DNA of 64,000 bases from Burkholderiales bacterium (GCA_035560005.1 DATMAN010000043.1:1-64000), one strand, 5' to 3'; positions 26,725 through 36,569 are shown, counted from the first letter of the stretch. Numbers and translations are program-made. The notes: generated by a model from the sequence alone, not told the origin.

Positions 26725-29700
26725 ATGATCGCGGCGATCGTACGTCTTTCCATCCGCTACGCCGGCGTGGTCGTCGCGCTGGCCGCGACGCTGATCGTCT
26801 ACGGGCTCTACACCCTGGTGCACGCCAACCTCGACGTGTTTCCAGAGTTCTCCCCCAGCCAGGTGGTGATTCAGACCGAAGCGCCGGGACTCTCGGCCGA
26901 GATGGTGGAGACGCTGGTGACGCAGCCGATCGAGAACTCGCTTGCCGGTGCGTCGGGATTGACGTCGTTGCGATCGCAGTCGATTCCCGGGCTGTCGGTG
27001 ATAACCGTCGTGTTCGAAGACGGCTCAGACATCCACCGCAATCGCCAGATGGTCGGCGAGCGGCTCGCCGCGCTGGCGGGACAGATGCCCCGGGGCGTGG
27101 AGGCACCGGCGATGACGCCGCTGACCTCGTCGGCCAGCACGGTGCTGGGCATGGGCGTCACCTCCGCTCGGCGCAGCCTGATGGAACTGCGCACACTCAC
27201 CGACTGGACGATCCGGCCGCATCTGCTGGCGGTGCCCGGCGTGGCCGAGGTCAACGTCTTCGGTGGCGAAGTGCGCCAGTGGCAGATCCAAGTCGAGCCC
27301 GAGCGGCTGCGGCGTTACGGGCTGTCCATCAACGAAGTGGTGGATGCGGCGCGCAACGCTACCGCGGCGGCGGGTACCGGCGCGGTGAGGACGGCGAACC
27401 AGCACATCATCATCGAAGCGAAGACCCAGCCGGCCGGACCGGAAGAGGTCGGCCGGGCCGTGCTGGCGTGGCGCGACGGGCAGGCGGTGCGCATCGCCGA
27501 CGTCGCGCGCGTCACCGAAGGCGCGGCGCCGTCGATCGGCGCGGCGGCGATCGACGGCACACCGGGCGTGTTCATGATGGTGCAAGGCCAGCTCGGGGCC
27601 AACACGCACGCCGTCACGCGGGCGCTGGAACGCGCCATCGAAGAGCTGAAGCCGCTCCTGGACAAGGAGCAGGTCATGCTGCACGCCGAGCTGTTCCGCC
27701 CGGCCAACTTCATCGAGACCGCGATCCGCAATTTGCGACGCGACATCGCGATCGGATCCGCGCTGGTCGTGCTCGTGCTGTTCCTGTTTCTCTTCAACAA
27801 GCGTACCGCCTTCATCTGTACGCTCGCCATCCCGGTGTCCCTGCTTGCCGCGGTGCTGGTTCTCGACCATTTCGGAGTGGCGCTCAACGTCATGGTGCTC
27901 GGCGGACTGGCCATCGCGCTGGGGGAGGTTGTGGACGATGCCATCATCGACACCGAGAACATCTTCCGCCGCCTGCGGCTCAACCGCGCTGCGGCGCATC
28001 CGCGGCCGGTCGAGCGGGTGGTTCTCGACGCCTCGGTCGAGGTCAGGAGTTCCGTGGTCTACGCCACGTTCATCGTCGCGCTGGTGTTCGTGCCTTTGCT
28101 AACGCTCTCCGGTGTGGCGGGCAAGCTCTTCGCGCCGCTGGGGCTGGCCTATATTTTCGCGATTCTCGCCTCGCTCGTCGTGGCGGTGACCCTCACCCCG
28201 GCCTTGTGTTATCTGCTGCTCGGGCGCGGGGAACTGGCGGTGCACGATCCTCCCTCCGTCGCCTGGCTCAAACCGCGTTACCTCGCGCTGCTGCGGCGCA
28301 TCGAGCGCTACCCGGCGCGGGTGATCTCGGCGGTGTTCGCGGTCATCGCTGCGGGGATTGCACTGCTGCCGCTTTTCTCCGGCGAGTTCATCCCGGCATT
28401 GCGCGAAGGGCACTACATCATTCACATGACCGCGGTGCCCGGTACTTCGGAAGCGGAGTCCCTGCGCATCGGCGGGCGCGTCAGCCAGGCGATTCTCTCC
28501 ATCGACGGCGTGAAGTCGGTCGCGCAGTGGGTGGGTCGCTCGAAGATGGGAGCGGATACCTTTGGCACCCACTACAGCGAGTTCGAGGTGGAAATCGGCG
28601 CACTTCCCGGCAAGGAGCAGGCGCGGATCCTGCGCGAGATCCGCGCCAGGCTCTCCGGGGAGAGCGGGGCGGCCTTCCCCGGCGTGGCATTCGCCGTGAA
28701 CACCTTTCTGACCGAGCGCATCGAGGAAACCATCACCGGCTACGCCGCGCCGCTCGTGGTGAGCCTTTACGGCTCCGACCTGGACGCCCTGGACCGTGAT
28801 GCCCTGGCGGTGGCTGCTGCGCTGGCCTCGGTGCCGGGCGCGCGCGACGTGCAGCTTCAGGCGCCGCCGGGAACGCCACAGGTCGCGGTGCGCCTGCGTC
28901 ACGAGGCGGCGGCGGCCTTGGGGCTGACCCCGGCTGCAGTGCTCCAGGCCATGCACGCTGCGTTCGAAGGGGCTCGCGTGGGCCAGGTGCATCAGGGGAC
29001 GCAGACGATCGATCTGGTCGTCGTGCTCCCGCCCGAGCGGCGCGACAGCATGACGGAACTGGGCGCGCTCGTGCTGCGCAACCCGGAGGGCCGGCTGGTC
29101 CGGCTCGTGGAAGTGGCCGATATCGCGGTCACCGGCGGGCGTGCCAAGGTGCTGCATTCCGGTGGACGGCGGCTGCAGACCGTGACCGCGAACCTGGAAG
29201 GACGGGACCTGCAGGCGTTCGAACGCGACGCGCGGCGTGCGATCGCGCAGAGCGTGCGCCTTTCCCCGGGAAATTACATGGTAGTCAGCGGCACGGCGGA
29301 AGCTCAACGCCAGGCGCGCGCCGACCTTGTCGTGCATTCCCTGCTGGCTGCGGTGGGCGTTTTTCTGCTGCTCTACATCGCGTTCAACAATCTGCCCAAT
29401 CTGCTGGTCACGTTCGCCAACCTGCCTTTTGCGCTGATCGGCGGCGTGGTCGCCGTGCTCGCCAGCGGCGGCTGGCTCTCGCTCGGGTCGCTGGTCGGAT
29501 TTGTCACCCTGTTCGGCATCACGCTGCGCAACGCCATCATGCTGGTGTCCCACTACCAGCACCTGGTGCAAGCGGAGGGCGAAACCTGGGGCATGGAAAC
29601 GGCACTGCGCGGCGCGGCGGAGCGCCTGCCTTCGATTCTGATGACCGCGCTCGTGACCGGACTGGGGCTGCTGCCGCTCGCGCTCGGTTCGGGCGAGCCG

Positions 29701-29850
29701 GGGCGCGAGATCGAAGGGCCGATGGCGACCATCATCGTCGGCGGTCTGGCCACCTCGACGCTGCTCAATCTGCTGGTCCTGCCCACGATGCTGCTGCATT
29801 TCGGCCGCTTCGAGCGCGTAGGGAACGCCAGGAGCGGCGGACCAAGCTGA
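26725..29850 (+). CDS. RND efflux pump, heavy-metal (CzcA/CusA-like) type
   Basis: The 1041-residue protein has 12 predicted membrane helices and two large periplasmic loops typical of RND pumps. It is closer to the heavy-metal group than to drug pumps (IRYAGVVVALAATLIVYGLY at the start, then LDVFPEFSPSQVVIQTEAPGL). Helix IV reads GLAIALGEVVDDAIIDTENI, with the paired Asp of the proton relay; the GEVVDDAIID form differs from CusA and CzcA, so the substrate is uncertain. It follows its adaptor after a repeat-filled gap. A thioredoxin gene is next downstream. Confidence 0.86.
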   Translation: MIAAIVRLSIRYAGVVVALAATLIVYGLYTLVHANLDVFPEFSPSQVVIQTEAPGLSAEMVETLVTQPIENSLAGASGLTSLRSQSIPGLSVITVVFEDGSDIHRNRQMVGERLAALAGQMPRGVEAPAMTPLTSSASTVLGMGVTSARRSLMELRTLTDWTIRPHLLAVPGVAEVNVFGGEVRQWQIQVEPERLRRYGLSINEVVDAARNATAAAGTGAVRTANQHIIIEAKTQPAGPEEVGRAVLAWRDGQAVRIADVARVTEGAAPSIGAAAIDGTPGVFMMVQGQLGANTHAVTRALERAIEELKPLLDKEQVMLHAELFRPANFIETAIRNLRRDIAIGSALVVLVLFLFLFNKRTAFICTLAIPVSLLAAVLVLDHFGVALNVMVLGGLAIALGEVVDDAIIDTENIFRRLRLNRAAAHPRPVERVVLDASVEVRSSVVYATFIVALVFVPLLTLSGVAGKLFAPLGLAYIFAILASLVVAVTLTPALCYLLLGRGELAVHDPPSVAWLKPRYLALLRRIERYPARVISAVFAVIAAGIALLPLFSGEFIPALREGHYIIHMTAVPGTSEAESLRIGGRVSQAILSIDGVKSVAQWVGRSKMGADTFGTHYSEFEVEIGALPGKEQARILREIRARLSGESGAAFPGVAFAVNTFLTERIEETITGYAAPLVVSLYGSDLDALDRDALAVAAALASVPGARDVQLQAPPGTPQVAVRLRHEAAAALGLTPAAVLQAMHAAFEGARVGQVHQGTQTIDLVVVLPPERRDSMTELGALVLRNPEGRLVRLVEVADIAVTGGRAKVLHSGGRRLQTVTANLEGRDLQAFERDARRAIAQSVRLSPGNYMVVSGTAEAQRQARADLVVHSLLAAVGVFLLLYIAFNNLPNLLVTFANLPFALIGGVVAVLASGGWLSLGSLVGFVTLFGITLRNAIMLVSHYQHLVQAEGETWGMETALRGAAERLPSILMTALVTGLGLLPLALGSGEPGREIEGPMATIIVGGLATSTLLNLLVLPTMLLHFGRFERVGNARSGGPS

Positions 29851-29894
29851 TACACTGCGCGCAGATCGCGCGACCGCGCTTTCTCGGAGCTTGC

Positions 29895-30269
29895 ATGGCA
29901 ACCGTTCAGCTGACAAAGGACAATTTCGAACAGATGGTCACCGACAATCCAGCGCTGGTGATCGATTTCTGGGCGCCCTGGTGCGCGCCCTGCCGGGTGT
30001 TCGCGCCGGTATTCGAGGCGGCATCGGAGAAGTATCCGCAGGTGGTGTTCGGCAAAGTGAACACCGAGGAAGAACAGGAGCTGGCGGCGAGCTTCGACAT
30101 CCGCTCGATTCCCACGCTGATGGTCGTGCGCGATCGCGTGATCCTGTTCTCCCAGGCCGGCGCGCTGCCGGCCTCCTCGCTGCATCAGGTGATCGACAAG
30201 GCGCTCGCACTGGACATGGCGCAAGTGCGCCAGGAGCTGGAGGGCGGGGACGGCCAGCAGTCGTCCTGA
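29895..30269 (+). CDS. Thioredoxin
   Basis: The 124-residue protein has the thioredoxin active site FWAPWCAPCRVFAP near residues 24-37, the cis-Pro segment SIPTLMVVRDR, and a normal fold length followed by an acidic, Gln-rich tail (ELEGGDGQQSS). WCAPC replaces the commoner WCGPC. It lacks a signal peptide, so it acts in the cytosol, reducing protein disulfides. It follows the RND pump by 44 bp, which holds no terminator, but a link with metal efflux is not established. Confidence 0.88.
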   Translation: MATVQLTKDNFEQMVTDNPALVIDFWAPWCAPCRVFAPVFEAASEKYPQVVFGKVNTEEEQELAASFDIRSIPTLMVVRDRVILFSQAGALPASSLHQVIDKALALDMAQVRQELEGGDGQQSS

Positions 30270-30689
30270 TCCTCGGGCGTGCGATGGGCGAGCGCGGCCG
30301 ATCGGGTGATTGCGAACGCCGGGTGCAGCGCCACCCTTATTCTCTTCCGTCTGCCCGCGAATCAGACGCGCGGTCCGGTTGCGCCTGCGCAGACGGGGAC
30401 ACCCTCGCTCCGGCAGCGGCACGCCCGCTTCGATCCCCAGACCCGCCGCAAGTGTCGATGACGGGGGAGTTTCGGGCGCGAGCCGGCGGCCAGGCAGTGC
30501 TTGAGTGGGCCTTGGTCGGCCGTCGCCGAACCGTCCTCCCCCGGCCCCATAGGCCCGATAGATTATGTAAGTGATCGCTGACCGAGTCTCTCGGCCCCTG
30601 AAGGCCATCCGGCGATCCTCTTTGCCGGATCATGGCGCAGCACCGGTGAATCCGGCGAGATTTTCATGGTCGGAAGGACGAAGTTCCTT
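30270..30689. other. Long intergenic stretch without recognisable gene
   Basis: About 420 bp after the thioredoxin gene hold several short open frames on both strands, none with a ribosome site or family similarity that I can see. No tRNA or strong terminator was recognised. Composition is less biased towards third-position GC than in the flanking genes. Confidence 0.6.
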
Positions 30690-30721
30690 TATGATTGAGT
30701 CAAAGTAACTGACCCGTCAGT
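30690..30721 (+). promoter_or_regulatory. Promoter -10 and TetR-type palindrome upstream of RND operon
   Basis: TATGAT (30690-30695) is a five-of-six -10 match. Twelve bases later lies ACTGAC-CC-GTCAGT (30708-30721), a perfect 6+6 palindrome of the kind bound by TetR/AcrR repressors. Its position just downstream of the expected transcription start would suit repression of the pump operon. No tetR gene is adjacent. Confidence 0.5.
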
Positions 30722-30765
30722 CAGAAAGTTCCGGACAAGGCGGGACGGGGCGAGCAGAACGACGA

Positions 30766-30802
30766 GCCAGCCGAACCTGCGTCGGGCTGGCGATTATTTT
30801 TT
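30766..30802 (+). terminator. Terminator-like hairpin in the RND operon leader
   Basis: GCCAGCC (30766-30772) pairs with GGCTGGC (30785-30791) and is followed by a T-rich run (30793-30802). It is too far from the thioredoxin gene to be its obvious terminator and sits between the predicted promoter and the pump operon. It could therefore act as an attenuator. Confidence 0.5.
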
Positions 30803-30853
30803 CTGCGGACCGCTTTTTCAGGTCCGGCGAATCCTGAATCGAGGGGAAATCGC

Positions 30854-32014
30854 TTGTACAACGCGAATTCATCCATCATTGGCGCGCTTGCCGCCTTGGC
30901 ACTGGCCGCAGCCGCAGGCGGCTGCGGTTCGAAGAACGATGCCAACGCTCAGCAGGGAAAGACCGGCGCGCCACAGCAGCAGGCGCCGGCGGCGCAGCAA
31001 AAGCCCATGGGGCTGCCGGTCAAGGCCGAGCCGGTGAAAGTCGGGCGCATGGCTGACGAAATCAGCGCCGTGGGCTCCTTGCTGGCCGAGGAGTCGGTGA
31101 TGATCCGTCCCGAGATCGACGGGCGCATCGTCGGCCTGCACTTCCAGGAAGGGCAGCCGGTGTCCGCGGGCCAGCGCCTGGTGACCATCGACAGCAGCGA
31201 GTACGAGGCGCAGCTCGCGGCCATCGAGGCCGACCTGCGCACCGAGCAGCAGCGCTATCAGCGCGCCGAGGAGCTTTTCCAGCAGAAGTTCATCAGCAAG
31301 GAAGCGCTCGACGTGCAGCGCGGTTCGGTCGAGCGGCTGAAAGCGCGCGTCGATGAGGCGCGGGCCCGCGTCGCGAAGTGCGTGATTCGCGCGCCCTTCT
31401 CCGGGGTCGTCGGGCTGCGACAGATCAGCCCGGGCGCCTACGTCAAGGCCGGGGACGACATCGTCCGGCTGGAGAATATCGGCTCGATCAAGGCCGACTT
31501 CCGGGTGCCCGAGGTGTTTCTGGGCAAGCTCAAGCCCAACCAGGAAGTCGCGCTCAAGCTCGACGCCTTCCCCAACGAGGAATTTCGCGGCCGCGTCTAT
31601 GCGGTGCATCCGGCGGTCGACGAACAGACCCGCACCGTGCTGCTGCGCGCCCGGATTCCCAACCGCGGGTTCAAGCTCAAGCCGGGCATGTTCGCGCGCG
31701 TAGTGGTGACTACCGAAACGCGCCCCAACGCCATCATCGTGCCGGAACAGGCGATCTGGCCGCAGGGGCAGGACAATTTCGTGTATCGCGTCGTGGACGG
31801 CAAGGCGGCGCTGACCAAGATCCAGATCGGCAACCGCCAGCCCGGGGAGGTGGAGATTGCCGCCGGCCTCGGCCCCACCGATGTGGTCGTGACCGAGGGG
31901 CAGATCAAGCTGCGCGACGGCGCTCCGGTGATGGTGATGGGCGCTCAGCCTTCCGCGCCCGCGCCGGGCGGCACGGCGCCGGCGCAGGCGCAAGCGGAAA
32001 AGAAATCCGGCTGA
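30854..32014 (+). CDS. RND efflux adaptor lipoprotein (MexA/AcrA-like), TTG start
   Basis: The protein starts with TTG at 30854, seven bases after GAGGGGA; no ATG or GTG fits better. The 386 residues begin with a lipoprotein signal (ALAAAAGGC), a Gln/Ala-rich linker, and the standard adaptor order. That order is a lipoyl half (RPEIDGRIVGLHFQEGQPVSAGQ), coiled coil (about 115-165), second lipoyl half (VIRAPFSGVVGLRQISPGAYV) and beta-barrel (FPNEEFRGRVYAVHPAVDEQTRTVLLRARIPN). It joins the inner-membrane pump encoded 29 bp downstream to an outer-membrane channel not encoded here. Confidence 0.9.
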   Translation: MYNANSSIIGALAALALAAAAGGCGSKNDANAQQGKTGAPQQQAPAAQQKPMGLPVKAEPVKVGRMADEISAVGSLLAEESVMIRPEIDGRIVGLHFQEGQPVSAGQRLVTIDSSEYEAQLAAIEADLRTEQQRYQRAEELFQQKFISKEALDVQRGSVERLKARVDEARARVAKCVIRAPFSGVVGLRQISPGAYVKAGDDIVRLENIGSIKADFRVPEVFLGKLKPNQEVALKLDAFPNEEFRGRVYAVHPAVDEQTRTVLLRARIPNRGFKLKPGMFARVVVTTETRPNAIIVPEQAIWPQGQDNFVYRVVDGKAALTKIQIGNRQPGEVEIAAGLGPTDVVVTEGQIKLRDGAPVMVMGAQPSAPAPGGTAPAQAQAEKKSG

Positions 32015-32043
32015 TGCGATTCGCCTCCTAGAAAGGTTCCGCC

Positions 32044-35000
32044 ATGATCCTCTCAGACATCTCGATCCGGCGCCCGGTGCTGGCCACGGTGATGAGCCTG
32101 CTCATCATCCTTCTGGGGGTGATCTCGTTCGACCGGCTCTCGGTGCGCGAATACCCGAAGATCGATCCGCCGGTGGTGTCGGTGCGCACCGTCTACAAGG
32201 GCGCCACCGCCCAAGTCGTGGAAAGCGTGATCACCACCCCGATCGAAGACGCGCTCTCCGGGATCGAGGGCATCAAGACCATCAAGTCGCAGAGCCGCGA
32301 AGAGGTCAGCCAGATCACGGTGACGTTCGTGACCGACCGCGACGTCGAGGCCGCAGCCAACGACGTGCGCGATCGTGTCTCGCGCGTGCGCGCGCTCCTG
32401 CCGGATCAGGCCGATGACCCGGTGGTGAACAAGATCGAGGCCGATGCCTGGCCGGTCATGTGGATCGCGGTCACCAGCGACCGGCACTCCCCGATGGAGC
32501 TTACCGACTACGCCGATCGCTATCTCACCGATCCGCTGAAGACCATTCCCGGAGTCGCTACCGTCATCATCGGCGGGGAGCGCAAGTACGCGATGCGGGT
32601 GTGGCTGGACCGGGAGCGGCTCGCCGCGCTCGGGCTGGCGGTCCAGGACGTGGAGCAGGCCCTGCGGCGCCAGAACCTCGACTCGCCGGGCGGTCGCATC
32701 GAAAGCACGCAGCGCGAGCTCACCGTGCTGGCGGAGACCGACCTGAAGAGCGCCGAGGCGTTCAACAACATGATCATCCGTGACGTGGCCGGGTATCCGA
32801 TCCGGCTGAAGGATGTCGGCTATGCCGCGCCAGGACCCTACGAAAACCGCAAGATCGTGCGCATCAGCGGCAACGAGGCGATCGGGCTCGGGGTCGTGAA
32901 GCAGTCCACCGGCAATACGCTGGCCATCGCCGAGGCCGTGCGCGAGATGGTGCCGCGGCTCAAGGCGGGGCTGCCGCCCGGAATGAGCATGAAGGTCGCG
33001 GTCGACACCTCGCAGTTCATCGAGGCGGCGATCAACGCCGTGTACAAGGTGCTGCTGGAAGCGCTCACGCTGGTGGTACTGGTGATCTTCCTGTTCCTGC
33101 GCAGCGTTCGCGCCACGCTGATTCCGGCGGTCACCATTCCGGTGTCGCTGATCGGCGCCTTCTTTTTCCTCTACATGTTCGGGTTCTCGGTCAACGTGCT
33201 GACGCTTCTGGGCATCGTGCTCGCGGTCGGCCTGGTGGTGGACGACGCCATCGTGATGCTGGAGAACATCCATCGCCATATCGAGGAAGGGCTGCCGCCC
33301 TACAAGGCGGCGATGAAAGGCGCCAAGGAGATCGGCTTCGCAGTGGTGGCGATGACCGTGACCCTGGCCGCGGTGTTCACTCCGCTGGTCTTCATGACCG
33401 GCCGCGTGGGTCAGTTGTTCGTCGAGTTCGCGTTGACCGTGGTGGCGGCGGTCGTGGTATCCGGCTTCGTGGCCCTGACGCTCACGCCGATGATGTGCTC
33501 GAAGGTGCTCAAGGCGCATGAGAGCAACTGGCTGTACGACCGGACCGAGGGTTTCTTCGAGGGCATGAATCGCGGATACCAGGCACTGCTGCGCGGCACG
33601 CTGCGCGCCCGCTGGGCCGTGGCGCTGGTGTTCGGCCTGGTGCTGGTGGCAATGGTGTGGCTGTTCACGCAACTGAAGTCCGAGCTCTCGCCGGTGGAAG
33701 ATCGCGGCGTGTTCATGGCGTTTGCCATCGCGCCCGAGGGCTCCACCATGCAGTACACCGACCGTTACATGCGCGCGGTCGGGGAGATCGTCAACGCGGT
33801 GCCCGAGGTCGACACGCTGTTCGAAGTGGTGGCGCCGGGGCTGGAGCGGCCCAACCCGGTCAACGTCGGCATCGGGTTCGCCGTGCTCAAGCACTGGGAT
33901 CAGCGCGATCGCAGCCAGATGGAGATCTCCAAGGAACTCACGCCGAAGCTGTTCGGCGCGCTGCCCGGGGTGCTCTCCTTCACCGTGAATCCGCCCTCGC
34001 TCGGACAGAACTTCCTGTCCAAGCAGATCGAGTACGTGATCTACGGCACCAGCTACGAGGAGCTGCAGGGCTACGTCAACAAGGTGATGGCGCGGCTGCG
34101 CGAGTATCCGGGGATCACCGGTCTGGATACCGACCTGAAGCTGAACAAGCCGCAGTTGCGCGTGGAAATCGACCGCGACAAGGCGGCTGCGGTGGGGGTG
34201 TCGATGGAAACCATCGGCAGCACGCTGGAAACGCTGCTCGGCGGGCGCGACGTCACGCGCTACAAGCGCGAAGGCAAGCAGTACGACGTGGTCGTGCAGA
34301 TGGAGGACGACAAGCGCCGCCGCCCCGACGATCTGACCTCGATCTACGTTCGCAGCGCCAACGGGGATCTGGTGCAGCTGTCCAACCTGGTGCAGCTGCG
34401 CGAGACGGTCGCGCCGAAGGAGCTGAACCACTTCAACAAGTTCCGCGCGGCGGTGATCAATGGCAACGTCGGTCCCGGCGCCAGCCTGGGCGACGCATTG
34501 GCCTATATCGACAAGGTGGTCGCGGAGGAATTGCCCCAGCACGTGCTTACCGATCTGGACGGCCAGTCGCGGGAGTTCCGCGAGACCGGCGTCGAGCTGT
34601 ACGTGACCCTGGCGCTGGCGCTGATCTTCATCTACCTGGTGCTCTCGGCACAGTTCGAGAGCTTCGTGGGACCGTTCGTCATCATGCTCACCGTGCCGCT
34701 GGCCGGCACGGGCGCGCTTCTGGCGATGTGGATCAACGCCAAGCTGGGCAACGGCGGCACGCTCAACGTCTACAGCCAGATCGGGTTGGTGATGCTGGTG
34801 GGCCTCATCACCAAGAACGGCATCCTGATCGTGGAGTTCGCCAACCAGTTGCGGCGCCGGGGCATGGAACTGTTCGAGGCGGTAGTGGAAGCCTCCACGC
34901 TGCGGCTGCGGCCGATCCTCATGACCACCTTCGCCACCGTGCTTGGCGCGGTACCGCTCGCCATTTCGACGGGCGCCGGCGCCGAAGCGCGACAGGCGAT

Positions 35001-35175
35001 CGGCTGGGTGATCGTCGGCGGCATGCTGCTCGGCACCTTCCTGACCCTGTTCGTGATTCCCGCGTTCTACACGCTGATCGTGCGCGGCATCCATCTGCTC
35101 CCCGAAGAGAAGGAAGCCCTGCTCGCGCCCGGCGGTGCGGGACCGCTCGCGTCCCCGCAGCGCCGCGAGCCTTGA
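32044..35175 (+). CDS. RND multidrug-type efflux pump (HAE1 family)
   Basis: This 1043-residue inner-membrane protein has 12 membrane helices and two large periplasmic domains. It opens ILSDISIRRPVLATVMSLL as MexB/AcrB relatives do. Helix IV carries the proton-relay Asp pair in GLVVDDAIVMLENIHRH, and the domain repeat is seen again near LGLITKNGILIVEF. Such pumps export organic compounds, solvents, dyes or drugs by proton exchange. It is encoded 29 bp after its adaptor, and a strong terminator follows at 35209-35239. The outer-membrane partner is missing and may be shared with another system in this window. Confidence 0.92.
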   Translation: MILSDISIRRPVLATVMSLLIILLGVISFDRLSVREYPKIDPPVVSVRTVYKGATAQVVESVITTPIEDALSGIEGIKTIKSQSREEVSQITVTFVTDRDVEAAANDVRDRVSRVRALLPDQADDPVVNKIEADAWPVMWIAVTSDRHSPMELTDYADRYLTDPLKTIPGVATVIIGGERKYAMRVWLDRERLAALGLAVQDVEQALRRQNLDSPGGRIESTQRELTVLAETDLKSAEAFNNMIIRDVAGYPIRLKDVGYAAPGPYENRKIVRISGNEAIGLGVVKQSTGNTLAIAEAVREMVPRLKAGLPPGMSMKVAVDTSQFIEAAINAVYKVLLEALTLVVLVIFLFLRSVRATLIPAVTIPVSLIGAFFFLYMFGFSVNVLTLLGIVLAVGLVVDDAIVMLENIHRHIEEGLPPYKAAMKGAKEIGFAVVAMTVTLAAVFTPLVFMTGRVGQLFVEFALTVVAAVVVSGFVALTLTPMMCSKVLKAHESNWLYDRTEGFFEGMNRGYQALLRGTLRARWAVALVFGLVLVAMVWLFTQLKSELSPVEDRGVFMAFAIAPEGSTMQYTDRYMRAVGEIVNAVPEVDTLFEVVAPGLERPNPVNVGIGFAVLKHWDQRDRSQMEISKELTPKLFGALPGVLSFTVNPPSLGQNFLSKQIEYVIYGTSYEELQGYVNKVMARLREYPGITGLDTDLKLNKPQLRVEIDRDKAAAVGVSMETIGSTLETLLGGRDVTRYKREGKQYDVVVQMEDDKRRRPDDLTSIYVRSANGDLVQLSNLVQLRETVAPKELNHFNKFRAAVINGNVGPGASLGDALAYIDKVVAEELPQHVLTDLDGQSREFRETGVELYVTLALALIFIYLVLSAQFESFVGPFVIMLTVPLAGTGALLAMWINAKLGNGGTLNVYSQIGLVMLVGLITKNGILIVEFANQLRRRGMELFEAVVEASTLRLRPILMTTFATVLGAVPLAISTGAGAEARQAIGWVIVGGMLLGTFLTLFVIPAFYTLIVRGIHLLPEEKEALLAPGGAGPLASPQRREP

Positions 35176-35208
35176 GCGCGCGCCGGTACAGGCGCTGAGT
35201 CCGGAACG

Positions 35209-35239
35209 GCGGCAAGTGTTCATGCACTTGCCGCTTTTT
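35209..35239 (+). terminator. Intrinsic terminator after RND operon
   Basis: A perfect 10-bp stem, GCGGCAAGTG and its complement, encloses a six-base loop and is followed by five T residues (35235-35239). It ends the adaptor-pump operon 34 bp after the stop. Confidence 0.88.
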
Positions 35240-35360
35240 CGTGTCTATCCTGACCGGAAACACGGCGGTCCGGCATAAGGCCTATGCACGCCGCGCCATC
35301 GCAACTTCGGTCGCGGCGTGTTAGAAGAGCCCTTCATTACCTTCGGCACAGGGCGAAACG

Positions 35361-36569
35361 ATGACCGACTCCAAATACGGCTGGCGCACCCCCGCGATCG
35401 TGCTGGCCTGCGGCTCCCTGATTCTCACCCTCGCGATGGGCGTGCGCCAGAGCTTCGGCTTGTTCCTGCCGCCGATGACGTTGGAGTACGGCTGGGGCCG
35501 CGAGACTTTCGCCTTCGCCATGGCGCTGTCGAACCTGCTGTGGGGCGTGTTCCAGCCGTTCTTCGGTGCTGCCGCCGATCGCCATGGCGCCGCCCGCGTG
35601 GTGGTCGTGAGCGCGCTGCTTTATGTGGCGGGGCTCGCGCTCATGCCGCATTCGGCGAGCGGGATCACGCTGAACTTCAGCGCGGGATTGATCATCGGAC
35701 TGGCGCTTTCCGGCACGACTTTTGGCGTGATCCTGGGCGTGATCGGGCGCGCCTATCCGCCGGAGCGCCGCAGCTTCGCCCTGGGCGTGGCGACCGCCGG
35801 CGGCTCCTTCGGCCAGTTCCTGATGCTGCCGCTCACGCAGTGGTTGATCAGCGCCTACGGCTGGAAGGGCGCTTTGTACGCGTTGGCCGCCACGATGCTC
35901 GTCATCGTTCCGCTTTCAGCCGCCATGGTGGAGACCGGACGCGAGGCGGTTCAGGGGCCCAGGCAGTCATTGCGCGAGGCTTTGCGCGAGGCGAGCAGCC
36001 AATCCAGTTTCTGGTATCTGACCTCGGGATTCTTCGTGTGCGGCTTTCAGGTGGCGTTCATTGCGGTGCATTTGCCGGCTTACCTGGCGGATTCGGGAAT
36101 GGCGGCCCATGTGGGCGCGCTGGCGCTCGCCCTGATCGGACTGTTCAATATCGCCGGTTCGTTTCTCGCGGGAATCCTCGGCGGGCACTACAGCAAGAAA
36201 TATCTGCTCTCGGCGATCTACTTCGCCCGCGCTGCGGTGATCGCCGTATTTCTGCTCTGGCCGATTTCGGCCGGGAGCGTATATCTGTTCGCCGCTGCGA
36301 TCGGCTTTCTCTGGCTCGGAACGGTTCCGCTCACCAACGGATTGATCGCCCAGATCTTCGGCGTGCGCTATCTCGCCACCTTGTTCGGCATCGTGTTCCT
36401 CAGCCACCAGCTCGGCAGTTTTCTCGGCGTCTGGCTCGGCGGCGTGCTGTTCGACATGACAGGCACGTATCAGCTTGTCTGGGTCGGCGGCATCGCCCTG
36501 GGCGTGGTTGCCGGTCTTCTCAATCTGCCCATCGACGAGCGGACCCTGCCGAGGCCCCAACCGGCATGA
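35361..36569 (+). CDS. Major facilitator superfamily transporter
   Basis: The 402-residue protein has about 12 hydrophobic helices. It carries a characteristic MFS loop after helix II (GAAADRHGAARVVVVSALLYVAG), a G-rich helix in MGVRQSFGLFLPPMTLEYGWGRETFAFAMAL and a second-half repeat (GTVPLTNGLIAQIFGVRYLATLFGIVFLSHQLGSFLGVWLGG, seen in parts). Relatives include oxalate/formate antiporter-like carriers of organic acids. Substrate cannot be read from sequence. Its stop overlaps the start of a small membrane-protein gene by four bases. Confidence 0.83.
   Translation: MTDSKYGWRTPAIVLACGSLILTLAMGVRQSFGLFLPPMTLEYGWGRETFAFAMALSNLLWGVFQPFFGAAADRHGAARVVVVSALLYVAGLALMPHSASGITLNFSAGLIIGLALSGTTFGVILGVIGRAYPPERRSFALGVATAGGSFGQFLMLPLTQWLISAYGWKGALYALAATMLVIVPLSAAMVETGREAVQGPRQSLREALREASSQSSFWYLTSGFFVCGFQVAFIAVHLPAYLADSGMAAHVGALALALIGLFNIAGSFLAGILGGHYSKKYLLSAIYFARAAVIAVFLLWPISAGSVYLFAAAIGFLWLGTVPLTNGLIAQIFGVRYLATLFGIVFLSHQLGSFLGVWLGGVLFDMTGTYQLVWVGGIALGVVAGLLNLPIDERTLPRPQPA

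Noticed and set aside
30270..30689. Short open frames after the thioredoxin gene on both strands.
   Set aside because: None has a ribosome site, a plausible protein pattern or coupling to a neighbour.
32053..35223. A 1056-codon open frame on the minus strand opposite the HAE1 pump gene.
   Set aside because: It is antisense to a clear RND pump, rich in His, Arg, Gln and Asp without any fold, and has no ribosome site. High-GC coding DNA often leaves long empty frames on the opposite strand.
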